Part shown: piece after piece, positions 7,429 to 18,060 of the stretch
Position numbering within the stretch: position 1 is the stretch's first letter
How the letters are laid out: every line of letters starts with the position of its first letter
Assembly (NCBI RefSeq): GCF_040289485.1
Contig: NZ_PSLG01000008.1
Location: forward strand, 1 to 60,658
Direction: 5' to 3'
Length of the DNA stretch: 60,658 nt
DNA from: Thermoflexus sp040289485
GTDB lineage: Bacteria > Chloroflexota > Anaerolineae > Thermoflexales > Thermoflexaceae
Position numbers and translations under genes: made by a program
The notes under the pieces: model-generated
Database searches by the model: none
What the model was told of the DNA's origin: nothing
Seen by the model: only the letters and a program-made list of their open reading frames with translations

Positions 7429-9849
7429 ATGGCCTACACCATCCGTCGGGTTGCGGTGATCGGAGCAGGGACGATGGGCGCGGCCATCGCGGCCCATCTG
7501 GCCAACGCGGGCTTCCAGGTGGACCTCCTGGACATCCCGCCGAAGACGCTGACACCGGAGGAGGCCGCGAAGGGCCTGACGCTGGAGCACCCGGTGGTGC
7601 GCAACCGCATCGTGAACGCCGGCTTGGAGCGGGCGAAGAAGGCGCGGCCGGCCGCCTTCTTCACCGAGGACATGGCCCGGCGGATCCGGACCGGGAACAC
7701 CGAGGACCACTGGGACCGCCTGCGGGAGGCCGATTGGATCATCGAGGCGGTGGTGGAGGACCTGGCGGTGAAGCAGGAGGTGATGGCCCGCATCGAGGCA
7801 GTGCGCCGGCCCAAGGCCATCGTCACCACCAACACCTCCGGCCTCCCCCTGCGGGAGATCGGGGCCGGCCGCTCCCCGGAGTTCCTGGCCCACTTCGCCG
7901 GCACCCACTTCTTCAACCCCCCACGCTACCTGAAACTGGTGGAACTGATCCCCGGCCCCGCCACCCGCCCCGAGGTCCTGGACGCCCTGGAGCGCGTGCT
8001 GGAGGTCCGGCTGGGCAAGCGGGTGGTGCGCGCCAAGGACACCCCCAACTTCATCGCCAACCGCATCGGCTTCATCGCAGGGGCCTTCATCGGCCGATAC
8101 GCCCTGGAGCACGGCTACACGGTGGAGGAGGTGGACGCCCTGGCCGGGCCGCTGATCGGCCGGCCCAAGACGGCCCACTTCCGCCTGCTGGACCTGGTGG
8201 GCTTGGACGTGGCCGCCTACGTAGGCCGGCACAGCATGGACGCCCTCCGCCATGACCCCTTCGTGGCTCTGGTGCGGGATTCGCGGATGAACGCCGTGAT
8301 GGCGGCCATGGTGGAGCGGGGCTGGCTCGGCAACAAGGCCGGCCAGGGGTTCTACAAGAAAGTGGAGACCCCCGAGGGGACCCAATACTGGCCCCTCAAT
8401 CTGGAGACCCTGGAACACGAGCCGCCGAAGAAGCCGCGCTGGGATTCGGTGGGCCGGGCCTTGAAGATCGAAGACCTGCGCGAGCGGCTCCGCTTCATGG
8501 TCGCCCAGGAGGACCGCGCCGGCCAGTTCGTCCGGTCCATCCTGGATTTCTACCTGGCCTACGCCGCCTACGTGGCCCCCGAGGTGGCCGACGACATCGT
8601 CGCCATCGACAACGCCATCCGGTGGGGCTTCAACTACGAACTGGGGCCCTTCGAGACGTGGGACGCCCTGGGGGTGGCGGAGACCGCCGCCCGCATCGAG
8701 GCGGCCGGGTGGCCGCTGGCGGAGTGGGTACGGGAGTTTCTGGCCGCCGGCCACCGCACCTTCTACCAGTATGAGAACGGCCGGGCCGTCGGCTATTACG
8801 ACTTCCGGACCCGAACGTATCGCCCCCTGATCCCCCATCCCCGCGGGATCGTCCTCCAGGACCTCCGGCGGGCGGGGCGCGTCCTGGAGCGCAACCCCAG
8901 CGCCAGCCTGATCGACCTGGGGGAGGGGGTGCTGTGCCTGGAGTTCCACACCAAGGCCAACGCCCTGGACCCTGACATCTTCGCCATGATGCAGCGGGCG
9001 CTGGAGCGGCTGGACCGGGAGGACTGGGCGGGGATGGTGATCGGCAACCAGGGGGAGCATTTCTGTGCCGGGGCCAACGTCTTCGTCATCGCCGTCTCCG
9101 CCCAGCAGGGGATGTTCGAGGCCATCGAACAGGGCGTCCGGGCGATGCAGAACCTGATGCTGACCATGCGCTACTTCCATAAGCCCATCGTCACCGCCCC
9201 CTTTGGCATGACCCTGGGCGGCGGCGCCGAGGTGGCCATGCACGGGGCCCGCATGGTGGCCTCGGCCGAGACCTACATCGGCCTGGTGGAGGTCGGCGTG
9301 GGCCTCATCCCAGCCGGCGGCGGCTGCAAGGAGATGGTCCGCCGCGTCCTCACCCCGGCCATGCAGACGGAGAACGCCGACCCCCTCCCCTTTCTGCGGC
9401 ACATCTTCGAGACCATCGGCATGGCGAAGGTGGCTACCAGCGCCGAGGAGGGGCGGGCCCTCGGCTTCCTCTCGGAGGGGGATCGCATCGTGATGAACCC
9501 GGACTTCCTGATCGCCGAGGCCAAGCGGGAGGTGTTGCATCTGGCGGAGTCCGGCTACCGGCCGCCGCTAAAGGCCCGGCTCTACGCCGCTGGCCGCGAC
9601 CTCCTGGCCGCCCTGCGCATCGGCGTCTGGCAGTTGCGGGAGGCCCGCTACATCAGCGAGCACGACGCCAAGATCGGCGAGAAACTGGCCTATGTGCTGT
9701 GCGGCGGCGACCACCCCGAGCCCATGTGGGTGGAAGAGGAGCACTTCCTGGACCTGGAGCGCGAGGCCTTCCTCTCGCTGTGCGGTGAGCCCAAGACCCA
9801 GGAGCGCATCTGGCATTTCCTGCAGACAGGGAAGATCCTGCGGAACTGA
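7429..9849 (+). CDS. fadN: FadN-type 3-hydroxyacyl-CoA dehydrogenase / enoyl-CoA hydratase
   Basis: An 806-residue bifunctional beta-oxidation enzyme. The N-terminal half is NAD-dependent 3-hydroxyacyl-CoA dehydrogenase, with GAGTMG (12-17), NTSGLPLREI, GTHFFNPPRYLKLVEL and two C-terminal HAD domains. The C-terminal half is a crotonase domain with HFCAGAN, GMTLGGGAEVAMHG and ETYIGLVEVGVGLIPAGGG. This HAD-first order matches FadN of Gram-positive bacteria rather than E. coli FadB. ATG is chosen for its GGAGG and the start of the Rossmann fold. The thiolase follows directly, as in fadN-fadA operons. Confidence 0.92.
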   Translation: MAYTIRRVAVIGAGTMGAAIAAHLANAGFQVDLLDIPPKTLTPEEAAKGLTLEHPVVRNRIVNAGLERAKKARPAAFFTEDMARRIRTGNTEDHWDRLREADWIIEAVVEDLAVKQEVMARIEAVRRPKAIVTTNTSGLPLREIGAGRSPEFLAHFAGTHFFNPPRYLKLVELIPGPATRPEVLDALERVLEVRLGKRVVRAKDTPNFIANRIGFIAGAFIGRYALEHGYTVEEVDALAGPLIGRPKTAHFRLLDLVGLDVAAYVGRHSMDALRHDPFVALVRDSRMNAVMAAMVERGWLGNKAGQGFYKKVETPEGTQYWPLNLETLEHEPPKKPRWDSVGRALKIEDLRERLRFMVAQEDRAGQFVRSILDFYLAYAAYVAPEVADDIVAIDNAIRWGFNYELGPFETWDALGVAETAARIEAAGWPLAEWVREFLAAGHRTFYQYENGRAVGYYDFRTRTYRPLIPHPRGIVLQDLRRAGRVLERNPSASLIDLGEGVLCLEFHTKANALDPDIFAMMQRALERLDREDWAGMVIGNQGEHFCAGANVFVIAVSAQQGMFEAIEQGVRAMQNLMLTMRYFHKPIVTAPFGMTLGGGAEVAMHGARMVASAETYIGLVEVGVGLIPAGGGCKEMVRRVLTPAMQTENADPLPFLRHIFETIGMAKVATSAEEGRALGFLSEGDRIVMNPDFLIAEAKREVLHLAESGYRPPLKARLYAAGRDLLAALRIGVWQLREARYISEHDAKIGEKLAYVLCGGDHPEPMWVEEEHFLDLEREAFLSLCGEPKTQERIWHFLQTGKILRN

Positions 9850-9895
9850 GAAGGACGGGCCCCGACCGCGGGGCATCCTGTGAAGGAGGTCTCCG

Positions 9896-11074
<1,179 letters not shown>

Positions 11075-11251
11075 GGCCGCCCGCCCCCCCAACCCCCGGC
11101 GATGAAGGGCTGGCCGCCCTGGGGATGGGGCGCCCCACCAACGACCCCGATGGGCCCAGCCCTTCCCCCCCAGGGTCCCCGGGAGGGCCTTGCGCTGGAA
11201 GAACATGCGGGCAAGTAAAAGGACGAGGCGATGGCCCGGAGCGGTTTTCCG

Positions 11252-11280
11252 TTCCCCGGTGGATCCAGAAGCGGTATAGA
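11252..11280 (+). promoter_or_regulatory. Weak candidate promoter for gltX
   Basis: TTCCCC, 17 bases, then TATAGA (3/6 and 4/6 matches), 45 bases before the gltX ATG; TAGAAT overlaps the -10. It lies in the 250-base gap between thiolase and gltX, the only other content of which is C-rich sequence without structure I can assign. Confidence 0.35.
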
Positions 11281-11324
11281 ATGAACCGAAGGGAACCACC
11301 TTCGCCGGAAGGAGCAGGACTGGG

Positions 11325-12809
11325 ATGAGCGTTCGCGTCCGTTTCGCCCCCAGCCCGACGGGCTTCCTCCACGTGGGGGGGGCGCGCACCGCGCTGTTCA
11401 ACTGGCTCTTTGCCCGTCATCACGGCGGCCGCTTCATCCTGCGCATTGAGGACACCGATCGCAAACGGCTGGTGCCCGGCGCCCTGGAGGACATCCTGGA
11501 TTCTCTGCGCTGGCTGGGCCTGCTCTGGGACGAGGGGCCGGAGGTCGGCGGCCCCTACGGGCCCTACATCCAATCCCAGCGCCTGGAGATCTACCGGGAG
11601 CACGCCCACCGCCTCGTCGAGCAGGGCCACGCCTATTACTGCTTCTGCTCCGAGGAACGCCTGGAGCGCCTGCGCCGGGAACAGGAGGCCCGCAAGCAGC
11701 CCACCGGCTACGACCGCTTCTGCCGCTACAACGTCTCGCCGGAGGAGGCCCAGCGCCGGGCCGCGGCCGGCGAGCCCTACGTCATCCGGCTGAAGGTCCC
11801 TCTGGAAGGGACCACCACGTTCTACGACCTGGTCCACGGCGAGATCTCGGTGCAGAACCGCGTCCAGGACGACTTCGTGCTCCTCAAGTCCGACGGCTAC
11901 CCCACCTATCACCTGGCCAACGTGGTGGACGATCACCTCATGCGCATCACCCATGTGCTGCGGGCCGACGAGTGGATCCCCAGCACGCCCCGCCACATCC
12001 TGCTCTACCGCGCCTTCGGCTGGGACCCCCCTCAGTTCGCCCACCTGCCCATCATCCTCAGCCCCACCGGCAAGGGGAAGATGAGCAAGCGCGTCCTCCA
12101 GGAGCAAGGGCGTTGGGAGACAGCGGTCTTCGTCCGGGATTTCCGGGAGGAGGGCTACCTCCCGGAGGCCCTGGTGAACTTCCTGGCGCTGACCGGGTGG
12201 GCCTACGACGACAAAACCGAACTGTTCACCCTCGAGGAACTGATCGAGAAATTCGACATCTCCGGCATCAACCCGAAGCCGGCAGCCTTCAACTACGAGA
12301 AACTGGAGTGGATGAACGGCGTCTACATCCGGCGCCTGACCCCCGAGGCCCTGGCGGAACGCCTCCTGCCGTATCTGGAAGCCCTGGGGATCCGGCCGGA
12401 TCGGGAGACACTGGGGCGGGCCATCCCCCTCATCCGGGAGCGGATCCGAACCCTCCGGGAGGGGGCGGAGATGCTCGAATTCCTGTGGAAAGAGGAGGTC
12501 CAGCCCCCTCTCGCGGACCTGGTGCCCAAGGGGGCGACGCCCTTCGAGGTCCGCGCATGGCTCGCCGCCGCCCGGGAGGCCCTGGAGGCCCTCCCCACCT
12601 TCACCGCCGAGGCCGTCGAAGGGGCGATGCGCGGGCTGGCGGAGCGCCTGGGGGTGAAAACCAGCACCCTGTTTATGGCGGTCCGGGTGGCCGTGACCGG
12701 CCGGCGGGTGACCCCGCCTCTCTTTGAGTCCATCGCCCTCCTGGGCCGGGAGCGAACCCTGCGCCGACTGGAACAGGCCCTCCGGCGGCTGGAGGCCCTT
12801 GCCGGATAA
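11325..12809 (+). CDS. gltX: Glutamate--tRNA ligase
   Basis: A 494-residue class I aminoacyl-tRNA synthetase charging tRNA-Glu. The HIGH-type signature is APSPTGFLHVGGA (His16), the zinc-type insert CFCSEERL is present, and KMSKR is at 252-256. Length is normal for a discriminating or non-discriminating GluRS; whether it also charges tRNA-Gln cannot be told from the sequence alone. GGAAGGAG precedes the ATG. The next gene begins 4 bases after the stop. Confidence 0.96.
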   Translation: MSVRVRFAPSPTGFLHVGGARTALFNWLFARHHGGRFILRIEDTDRKRLVPGALEDILDSLRWLGLLWDEGPEVGGPYGPYIQSQRLEIYREHAHRLVEQGHAYYCFCSEERLERLRREQEARKQPTGYDRFCRYNVSPEEAQRRAAAGEPYVIRLKVPLEGTTTFYDLVHGEISVQNRVQDDFVLLKSDGYPTYHLANVVDDHLMRITHVLRADEWIPSTPRHILLYRAFGWDPPQFAHLPIILSPTGKGKMSKRVLQEQGRWETAVFVRDFREEGYLPEALVNFLALTGWAYDDKTELFTLEELIEKFDISGINPKPAAFNYEKLEWMNGVYIRRLTPEALAERLLPYLEALGIRPDRETLGRAIPLIRERIRTLREGAEMLEFLWKEEVQPPLADLVPKGATPFEVRAWLAAAREALEALPTFTAEAVEGAMRGLAERLGVKTSTLFMAVRVAVTGRRVTPPLFESIALLGRERTLRRLEQALRRLEALAG

Positions 12810-12813
12810 GGCG

Positions 12814-13839
12814 ATGGCGCGGCGATCCGCGTTCCCGTTGCTCACTGTCGCCGGTGTGCCCGTCCGGGTGCACTGGACCCTGCTGGCGTTACTGGCCATG
12901 GCCCTTCTGGGCGCGGGGGCGTTGGCGGGCGGGCGCGCGGCCCTCCGCCAGGGCCTGTGGTGGGGCATGCTGTTCGGGGCGGTCCTGATCCACGAACTGG
13001 GCCACCTCCTGGCAGCCCGCCTGCTGGGCCTCCCGGTCACCGAGGTGGTCCTCTGGCCCCTGGGCGGCTTCACCATGATCCGCCTGCCCCCGGCCCGCTT
13101 CGGGGCCGAGCTGATCATCGCCCTGGCCGGGCCCGGGGTGAACCTGTTGCTGGCCGCCGGGATCCACCTCCTGGGCATCGCCCCCGACGCCGATGGGATC
13201 ACCTCGGAGGCGCTGCGGGCCGCGGGATGGGTGAACGCCTTACTCGGGCTCTTCAATTTGATGCCGGTCTTCCCCATGGACGGCGGGCGGATCCTGCGCG
13301 GCCTGCTGGCCCTAGGGTTGAGGGAGGATCGAGGGACCCGGCTGGCCCTCCGCGTGGGGCAGGCCGGGGCGATGGGGATGGGAAGCCTGGCGGCCTGGCA
13401 GTTCCTTCACCAGGATCCCGGGGGGCTGGTGACGATGACCCTGGCCATGTGGCTGTCCGGCCAGACGCTGCAGGAGGCCCGGCGGCTGCACCAGCGGGAG
13501 CGGCTGCGGGCGGTCCCCGCGGCCGCTCACCGGATCCCCCTCCGGGTGGCGATCAACGACCGGGTCTCGATGACGGCCGCCCGCCGCCTGCTGGCCCACA
13601 CCGGGCAGCCGGTCCTCCCCGTGGAGAACGCCGGCCGCTGGTCGGAGGTCCTCTCCCTGCGGCGCGGGGCTCTCCAGCGCGAAGCGCCGCCCACGGCAGG
13701 GATGGGGATCTCGCTGGACACGGCATGGGATGGGCTCAGCCACAGCGTGGCGGAGGGACTGCTGCTGCTGCATCACGGCCGCCCGGTCGGCTGGCTGCCC
13801 CGCGAACGCGTGGAGGCGATGTTCCGGGAGGCGCCGTAG
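12814..13839 (+). CDS. M50 site-2-type intramembrane metalloprotease
   Basis: A 341-residue membrane protease of the M50 (S2P/SpoIVFB) family. Zinc motif HELGH is at 60-64 inside a hydrophobic segment; the third ligand lies in FNLMPVFPMDGGR (Asp156). Several transmembrane segments fill the first 230 residues. The C-terminal 120 residues are soluble and CBS-like in position but too divergent to name. Such enzymes cleave transmembrane regulators, for example anti-sigma factors, but no such target is adjacent. ATG starts 4 bases after the gltX stop. Confidence 0.9.
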   Translation: MARRSAFPLLTVAGVPVRVHWTLLALLAMALLGAGALAGGRAALRQGLWWGMLFGAVLIHELGHLLAARLLGLPVTEVVLWPLGGFTMIRLPPARFGAELIIALAGPGVNLLLAAGIHLLGIAPDADGITSEALRAAGWVNALLGLFNLMPVFPMDGGRILRGLLALGLREDRGTRLALRVGQAGAMGMGSLAAWQFLHQDPGGLVTMTLAMWLSGQTLQEARRLHQRERLRAVPAAAHRIPLRVAINDRVSMTAARRLLAHTGQPVLPVENAGRWSEVLSLRRGALQREAPPTAGMGISLDTAWDGLSHSVAEGLLLLHHGRPVGWLPRERVEAMFREAP

Positions 13840-13874
13840 GCCGCCAGATCCCCCGGCCGGGCAGGAGAGGCACG

Positions 13875-15632
13875 ATGGCGTTCCTGGGGAAGATCCTACA
13901 GCGGATCTGGGGTGGGCTCTACCGGGCGAAGTTCCGGTCCCTGAGCCGGCGGATGGGACGCCCGGCCGGGCCGCCGACCCTGGAGCGGGGCCTGGTGCTC
14001 ATCCAGATCGACGGCCTCTCGTTCCCCCACCTGCAACGGGCCCTGCGGGAGGGCCGCATGCCCTATCTGGCCCGTCAACTGCGCAAGGGGCGCTTCCACC
14101 TCGCCCCATGGTTCGCCGGCTTCCCCACCACCACCCCGGTGGTGACGGCCGCCCTCCTCTACGGCCATCGGGACGGGATCCCCGGGTTCCGATGGTATGA
14201 GAAGGCTCGCGGCGAGCGGATCGTGATGAAGCGCCCCGATCACGTCCGCCACGTCGCCGCGCGGCTGCAGGGGAACGGGAACGGCGGCCTGTTGCGCGGC
14301 GGCGCCTGCTACGCCAGCCTCTTCGACGGCGGCGCGCAGCGGACTGTGTTCACCATCAGCCGAATGGGGCTGCCCAGCCTGCTGGGCGGCATGCGCGGCC
14401 TGGGGCTCCTCCTGCTCATCCTGCTCAGCCCGGGGCGGATCTGGCGGGTTCTCCGCACGGTGGTCCGGGATCTGGCGGACGAACTCTGGTATGGGGCCCG
14501 TTCGTGGGCGGCGGGGTGGCTGTTCCTCCGGGATCCCATGGGGCTGTTCCGGACCGCCTTTCTTTCCTTGGGCAACGCCCTCCTCCACGAACTGCTTACC
14601 TTCAGCCTCAGCATGGACCTTCACCGGGGGATCTCCCCCCTCTTCGCCAACTATGTGCTCTACGATGAGGCCGCCCATCGCTATGGGCCGGACCACCCGG
14701 TGGCGCTGCGGGCGCTGCGCCGGTTGGACGCCTACCTGCGGGAGATCGACCGCATGGCCCGCTTCGCCCAGCGGCCCTATGACCTCTATGTCTTCTCCGA
14801 CCATGGGATGACGCCGGCCGAGCCCTTCCATCGCCGTTTCCATCAGACCCTAGGCGCCTTCGTCCAGGCCTGTCTCCAACAGGAGGTGGTCCTCGACGAG
14901 ATGGCGGAGCCCGACGACCGGCGCTGGCAGTCCTGGCGCCACCTGATGGCCGAACTGCGAGGGCTGGAGCGCTCCCTCTCCCCGCGAGGGGCCCAGATGG
15001 TGCGGGCCGCCCGGGCCTACGTCCAGCGACAGGCCCCCCGCATGCCCGCGGGCGCCGCCGGGCGGCCAGCCGATGTGTTGGTGCGGGCTTCCGGGCCCCT
15101 GGCTCACCTCTACATCGCCACCGCCCCGGAGCCCCTCCCGCTCCGCGCGATCGCCGCCCGCTGGCCGCGGCTCCTGGAGGCGCTGATCACCCACCCCGGG
15201 ATCGGATTGGTGATCGGGCGAGAAGGGGAGACGGTGTTCCTCATGGGCCGGCGCGGGACGTGGGTCCTGCGCCCCGAGGGCCAGCCCCGGCTGCACGGCG
15301 AAGACCCGCTGACCGACCCGGAGCGGATGGCTCCGGAGGGCCGGTGGCTGAGCCCCGAGCAGGCCCGGGAGGAACTGGCCCGCCTGGCCCGGATGCCCGA
15401 GGGCGGTGACCTGATCCTCCTGGGGGCCTGGGATGGGCAGACGGTGGTGACCTTCGAGGACCAGCGGGGCACCCACGGCGGGCTGGGGGGCGCCCAGGAG
15501 ATGGCCTTCCTGCTGTTCCCCGCGCAAGCCCCCATCGTCCCCCGCCACTGGCGTGACGCCCGCGATTTCCACGCCTTCCTGATCCACACCTACCACCGCA
15601 AGCCCCTGCCCGAACCCACAGCGGCAGGGTGA
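13875..15632 (+). CDS. Alkaline phosphatase superfamily phosphodiesterase (membrane-associated)
   Basis: A 585-residue enzyme related to type I phosphodiesterase/nucleotide pyrophosphatases. Metal and nucleophile motifs are IQIDGLSF (Asp46), FPTTTPVV (Thr nucleophile near 85-87), YVFSDHGM and RGTHGGLGG. A hydrophobic stretch (LGLLLLILL, about residue 175-190) suggests membrane association. It hydrolyses phosphodiesters or phospholipid head groups in known relatives; the substrate here is unknown. GGAGAGG precedes the ATG. It meets the leftward G5 gene tail to tail with a 4-base gap. Confidence 0.85.
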   Translation: MAFLGKILQRIWGGLYRAKFRSLSRRMGRPAGPPTLERGLVLIQIDGLSFPHLQRALREGRMPYLARQLRKGRFHLAPWFAGFPTTTPVVTAALLYGHRDGIPGFRWYEKARGERIVMKRPDHVRHVAARLQGNGNGGLLRGGACYASLFDGGAQRTVFTISRMGLPSLLGGMRGLGLLLLILLSPGRIWRVLRTVVRDLADELWYGARSWAAGWLFLRDPMGLFRTAFLSLGNALLHELLTFSLSMDLHRGISPLFANYVLYDEAAHRYGPDHPVALRALRRLDAYLREIDRMARFAQRPYDLYVFSDHGMTPAEPFHRRFHQTLGAFVQACLQQEVVLDEMAEPDDRRWQSWRHLMAELRGLERSLSPRGAQMVRAARAYVQRQAPRMPAGAAGRPADVLVRASGPLAHLYIATAPEPLPLRAIAARWPRLLEALITHPGIGLVIGREGETVFLMGRRGTWVLRPEGQPRLHGEDPLTDPERMAPEGRWLSPEQAREELARLARMPEGGDLILLGAWDGQTVVTFEDQRGTHGGLGGAQEMAFLLFPAQAPIVPRHWRDARDFHAFLIHTYHRKPLPEPTAAG

Positions 15633-15636
15633 GCCT

Positions 15637-17244
15637 TCACCGCCACGCCATGGCCGCAATGTCCCCCTGGGCCGTGAGGCGTCGGATCCCCCCGGCGGGG
15701 AGATCGATGCGGAAGAGGTCCCCCTGGTAGCGGACCAACAGGCTCCGACCGTCGGGGGCCAGCAGCATGTCCGGCGGGCCTCCGAACCCCACCTCCCCCT
15801 CCGGTGGGAACAGCCGCCGCCGATCGCTGCCGTCGTGATCGGCGATGTAGAGGTCATAGCGAGCGGCGTCCCCGGCCTCCGGCTGTCGGGCCTGACCGAA
15901 GACCAGCCCCTGGGGGGTCCAGAGGATCCCCGCCCACATTCCGACGTCCTCAATCAACGGCCGCGCCCATCCCTCTGCCATCGAGATCACCCATAGATCG
16001 AAGCGGGTCGATGCCTCCGGCGGTTCGGCCCCCCGGGGTGGGCCGTGGACCAGGGCGGCCAGATGGCGGCCATCGGGAGACCAGGCCAAAGCGGGCACCC
16101 AGGCCCATGGGCCCGAGGCCGCATAAACCGGGAACGTGATCCACCAGGTCACCCGCCCCGTTTCCACCTCCACCGTGCCAACCCCATCCGCCCGGCCGAA
16201 GGCGAGGCGCCGGCCGTCGGGGGACCACGCCCAAGTCATCCCCCATTCGCTGCCGGGGCCGCCCACCGTCGGAGACAGTACCGATTGGGCCACGATCCGG
16301 CCTCCCGCCCAGCGGCCGATCCACAGGTCGTTCTGGGCCCGCCACCCGGGGGGCCTCGGGGAGGGCTCGCCGGTGGTAAAGGCCAGGACTTCCCCCCGGG
16401 GGGACCACCCCAGCCACAGCACGTTGGACACGCCGGCCGGCTGCGGGCGCGCCGGCTCCTGATGGGGATCCATCCCCCAGAGGGTGTTGAGGACCTCCCG
16501 GGAGGCCGTCACGGGCGCCCGCGAGAACAACAGGACCTGGCCGTCAGGGGAGAGGGCGAAGACCCGGCCGTCCAGATCGCCGAGCGTTGTCAGCCGCCGG
16601 AGGCGGGTGTTCTCCCCGGCCATCCCCCAGGCGTCCCGGCGGGCCAGGAAGACCAGGGTGCCAGAGATCGGGGTGGTCGCCACCTCCTCGAGCAGGCTGA
16701 CAGCGACGATCTCGGGGACCGGCTCCCGAACGCGCTCCCGGCGGACCTCCTGGCGCTCCACCGGGCGGCCGTCGGCCCAGGTGACCCGAACGACCACCCG
16801 CTCCAGGCCGGGCTCCCCGCGGCGGATCAGACGGGTCTCCCCGGGGGCCAGACGTGCGTCCTTCACGATCTGGCGAGGGAAGGGGATAGGGATCTCATGG
16901 GCCTCCAGGGTCTGGGTGATCCGGGTCACCGTGATGACCATCCCCGGGGCGATCCGCACCGTCTCCGGGGGCGAGACCCGATCCAGATCCCCGCGAGCGA
17001 TCCCCGCCTGGGCCAGGGCCTCGCCGACCGTCGGGCCGCGGACGTGGATCTGGCGGCGCTGGCCATCGGCCACCACGGTGAGGGGGATCGGCCGGCTCAG
17101 GCAGGCCACCAGGATAAGGGAAAGGACCCAAGCCCCAACATGTAGAGGGAAATCCCGCGGCAGAATCCCCCCAGGTCGGAAGAGCCCGACGCCGATTCCT
17201 TGGCCTCCTCGAAGACGCAACGATCGTTCAAACCATGCCACCAT
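15637..17244 (-). CDS. DUF348-G5-beta-propeller surface protein
   Basis: A 535-residue exported protein. Residues 36-52 are a membrane segment ending in LVAC, a good lipobox (Cys48). Residues 53-110 form a DUF348 (YabE-type) module and 111-184 a G5 module, both known from cell-wall proteins binding peptidoglycan or GlcNAc. Residues ~200-535 are repeated WD40/TolB-like blades (AWSPDGRRLAF, AWSPDGRHLAAL, LLAPDGRSLLV). ATG follows GGTGAGGTGGGAG; a GTG at residue 19 would give a conventional lipoprotein signal. The domain pairing is unusual. A wall-bound sensor or scaffold is plausible but inferred. Confidence 0.85.
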   Translation of the reverse strand: MVAWFERSLRLRGGQGIGVGLFRPGGILPRDFPLHVGAWVLSLILVACLSRPIPLTVVADGQRRQIHVRGPTVGEALAQAGIARGDLDRVSPPETVRIAPGMVITVTRITQTLEAHEIPIPFPRQIVKDARLAPGETRLIRRGEPGLERVVVRVTWADGRPVERQEVRRERVREPVPEIVAVSLLEEVATTPISGTLVFLARRDAWGMAGENTRLRRLTTLGDLDGRVFALSPDGQVLLFSRAPVTASREVLNTLWGMDPHQEPARPQPAGVSNVLWLGWSPRGEVLAFTTGEPSPRPPGWRAQNDLWIGRWAGGRIVAQSVLSPTVGGPGSEWGMTWAWSPDGRRLAFGRADGVGTVEVETGRVTWWITFPVYAASGPWAWVPALAWSPDGRHLAALVHGPPRGAEPPEASTRFDLWVISMAEGWARPLIEDVGMWAGILWTPQGLVFGQARQPEAGDAARYDLYIADHDGSDRRRLFPPEGEVGFGGPPDMLLAPDGRSLLVRYQGDLFRIDLPAGGIRRLTAQGDIAAMAWR

Positions 17245-17274
17245 CTCCCACCTCACCTTCCGGCTCCAGGTCCC

Positions 17275-17298
17275 ATCATACCCGCCCTCCCGGGCGGG
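17275..17298 (-). promoter_or_regulatory. -10 element with abutting palindrome, G5-protein promoter
   Basis: On the minus strand TATGAT (17275-17280, 5/6) is directly preceded by a perfect 7-base inverted repeat CCCGCCC/GGGCGGG with a 4-base loop (17281-17298). This places a potential operator between the -35 and -10 positions. The -35 (TTCTCC, spacer 16) is poor, which is typical of regulated promoters. The regulator is unknown. Confidence 0.4.
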
Positions 17299-17336
17299 AG
17301 AACCTCGGTTTGGTCCTTCAGACGCGGGACGGAGAT

Positions 17337-17365
17337 TTGACAAAATCAATGCTCTATGCGGAAAT
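17337..17365 (+). promoter_or_regulatory. Candidate promoter of the Tad locus
   Basis: A perfect TTGACA is followed after 17 bases by GGAAAT (3/6) in a locally AT-rich stretch, 35 bases before the first pseudopilin ATG. It is divergent from the G5-protein promoter. A perfect -35 with a poor -10 would suit activation, but this is inferred. Confidence 0.45.
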
Positions 17366-17399
17366 AGGGTAAACCGGATAAGAAGCCAAAAGGTTACGC

Positions 17400-18041
17400 A
17401 TGGCTCGGAGAGCGCGCATGGGGCGACCAGGAGGGGCCGGGGGATGGCTGGGGAGACGGGGGCAAAGCCTCACGGAACTGACCCTCTTCCTCCCCCTGTT
17501 GGTGCTGCTGATCGCCGGCCTGGCGGAGCTGGGCTTCGCCTTGGCTGGCTACATGGCGCTGCAGGACGCGACGCGGGAGGCCGCCCGTTTCGGCGCCGAT
17601 GGGGATCCGTGCAACGGGGCCGACGTGTGGGATCCGGCGAACCCATGCGACTCGGATCCCACCTTCCCTCTGGATTTCTACCAGCAGATCGCCACCCTCT
17701 TCGACCAGACATTCCAGCCCTACCGATTGGATCCCGCGCTGGGGGACGATCTGGTGATCTCCGCCTTCGGGATCCAATCGGATGGCGCCCTGGCCTGGCG
17801 GCTGCCCCGCAACCGCCCCTACGGGTGGTCCCGCTACGGTAACCGGACCTCCCGGTTCTCGAACGCCACGATAAAGGAGCGCATGGGCCATCCGCCCAGT
17901 AAGGGGGTGCTGATCGTGGAGGTGTATTACCACCACCGCCATCGGCTGGGGCTCTTCCGCTGGCTGCTGCCGGACCCCATCCCGATGTATGCGGTGAGCA
18001 CCATGCCGTTGCCCGCCGCGGAGCCGGTGACGCTCCCTTAA
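17400..18041 (+). CDS. TadE-like pseudopilin
   Basis: A 213-residue protein with the TadE pattern: basic leader, GQSLTELTLFLPLLVLLIAG hydrophobic helix (about 21-50), then ALQDATREAARFG and a soluble outer domain. TadE-type minor pseudopilins are processed by a prepilin peptidase and help Tad pilus assembly. It opens the Tad locus, 20 bases before the VWA gene. An internal ATG at 17418 is an alternative start. The outer domain, with a Cys pair near residues 75-85, is larger than in short TadE proteins. Confidence 0.82.
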   Translation: MARRARMGRPGGAGGWLGRRGQSLTELTLFLPLLVLLIAGLAELGFALAGYMALQDATREAARFGADGDPCNGADVWDPANPCDSDPTFPLDFYQQIATLFDQTFQPYRLDPALGDDLVISAFGIQSDGALAWRLPRNRPYGWSRYGNRTSRFSNATIKERMGHPPSKGVLIVEVYYHHRHRLGLFRWLLPDPIPMYAVSTMPLPAAEPVTLP

Positions 18042-18060
18042 CCGTTCGGGAGGGATCCCC

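Noticed and set aside
7117..9540. An 807-codon leftward open frame antisense to fadN
   Set aside because: Composition is typical of an antisense shadow, and the plus-strand FadN has complete catalytic motifs throughout.
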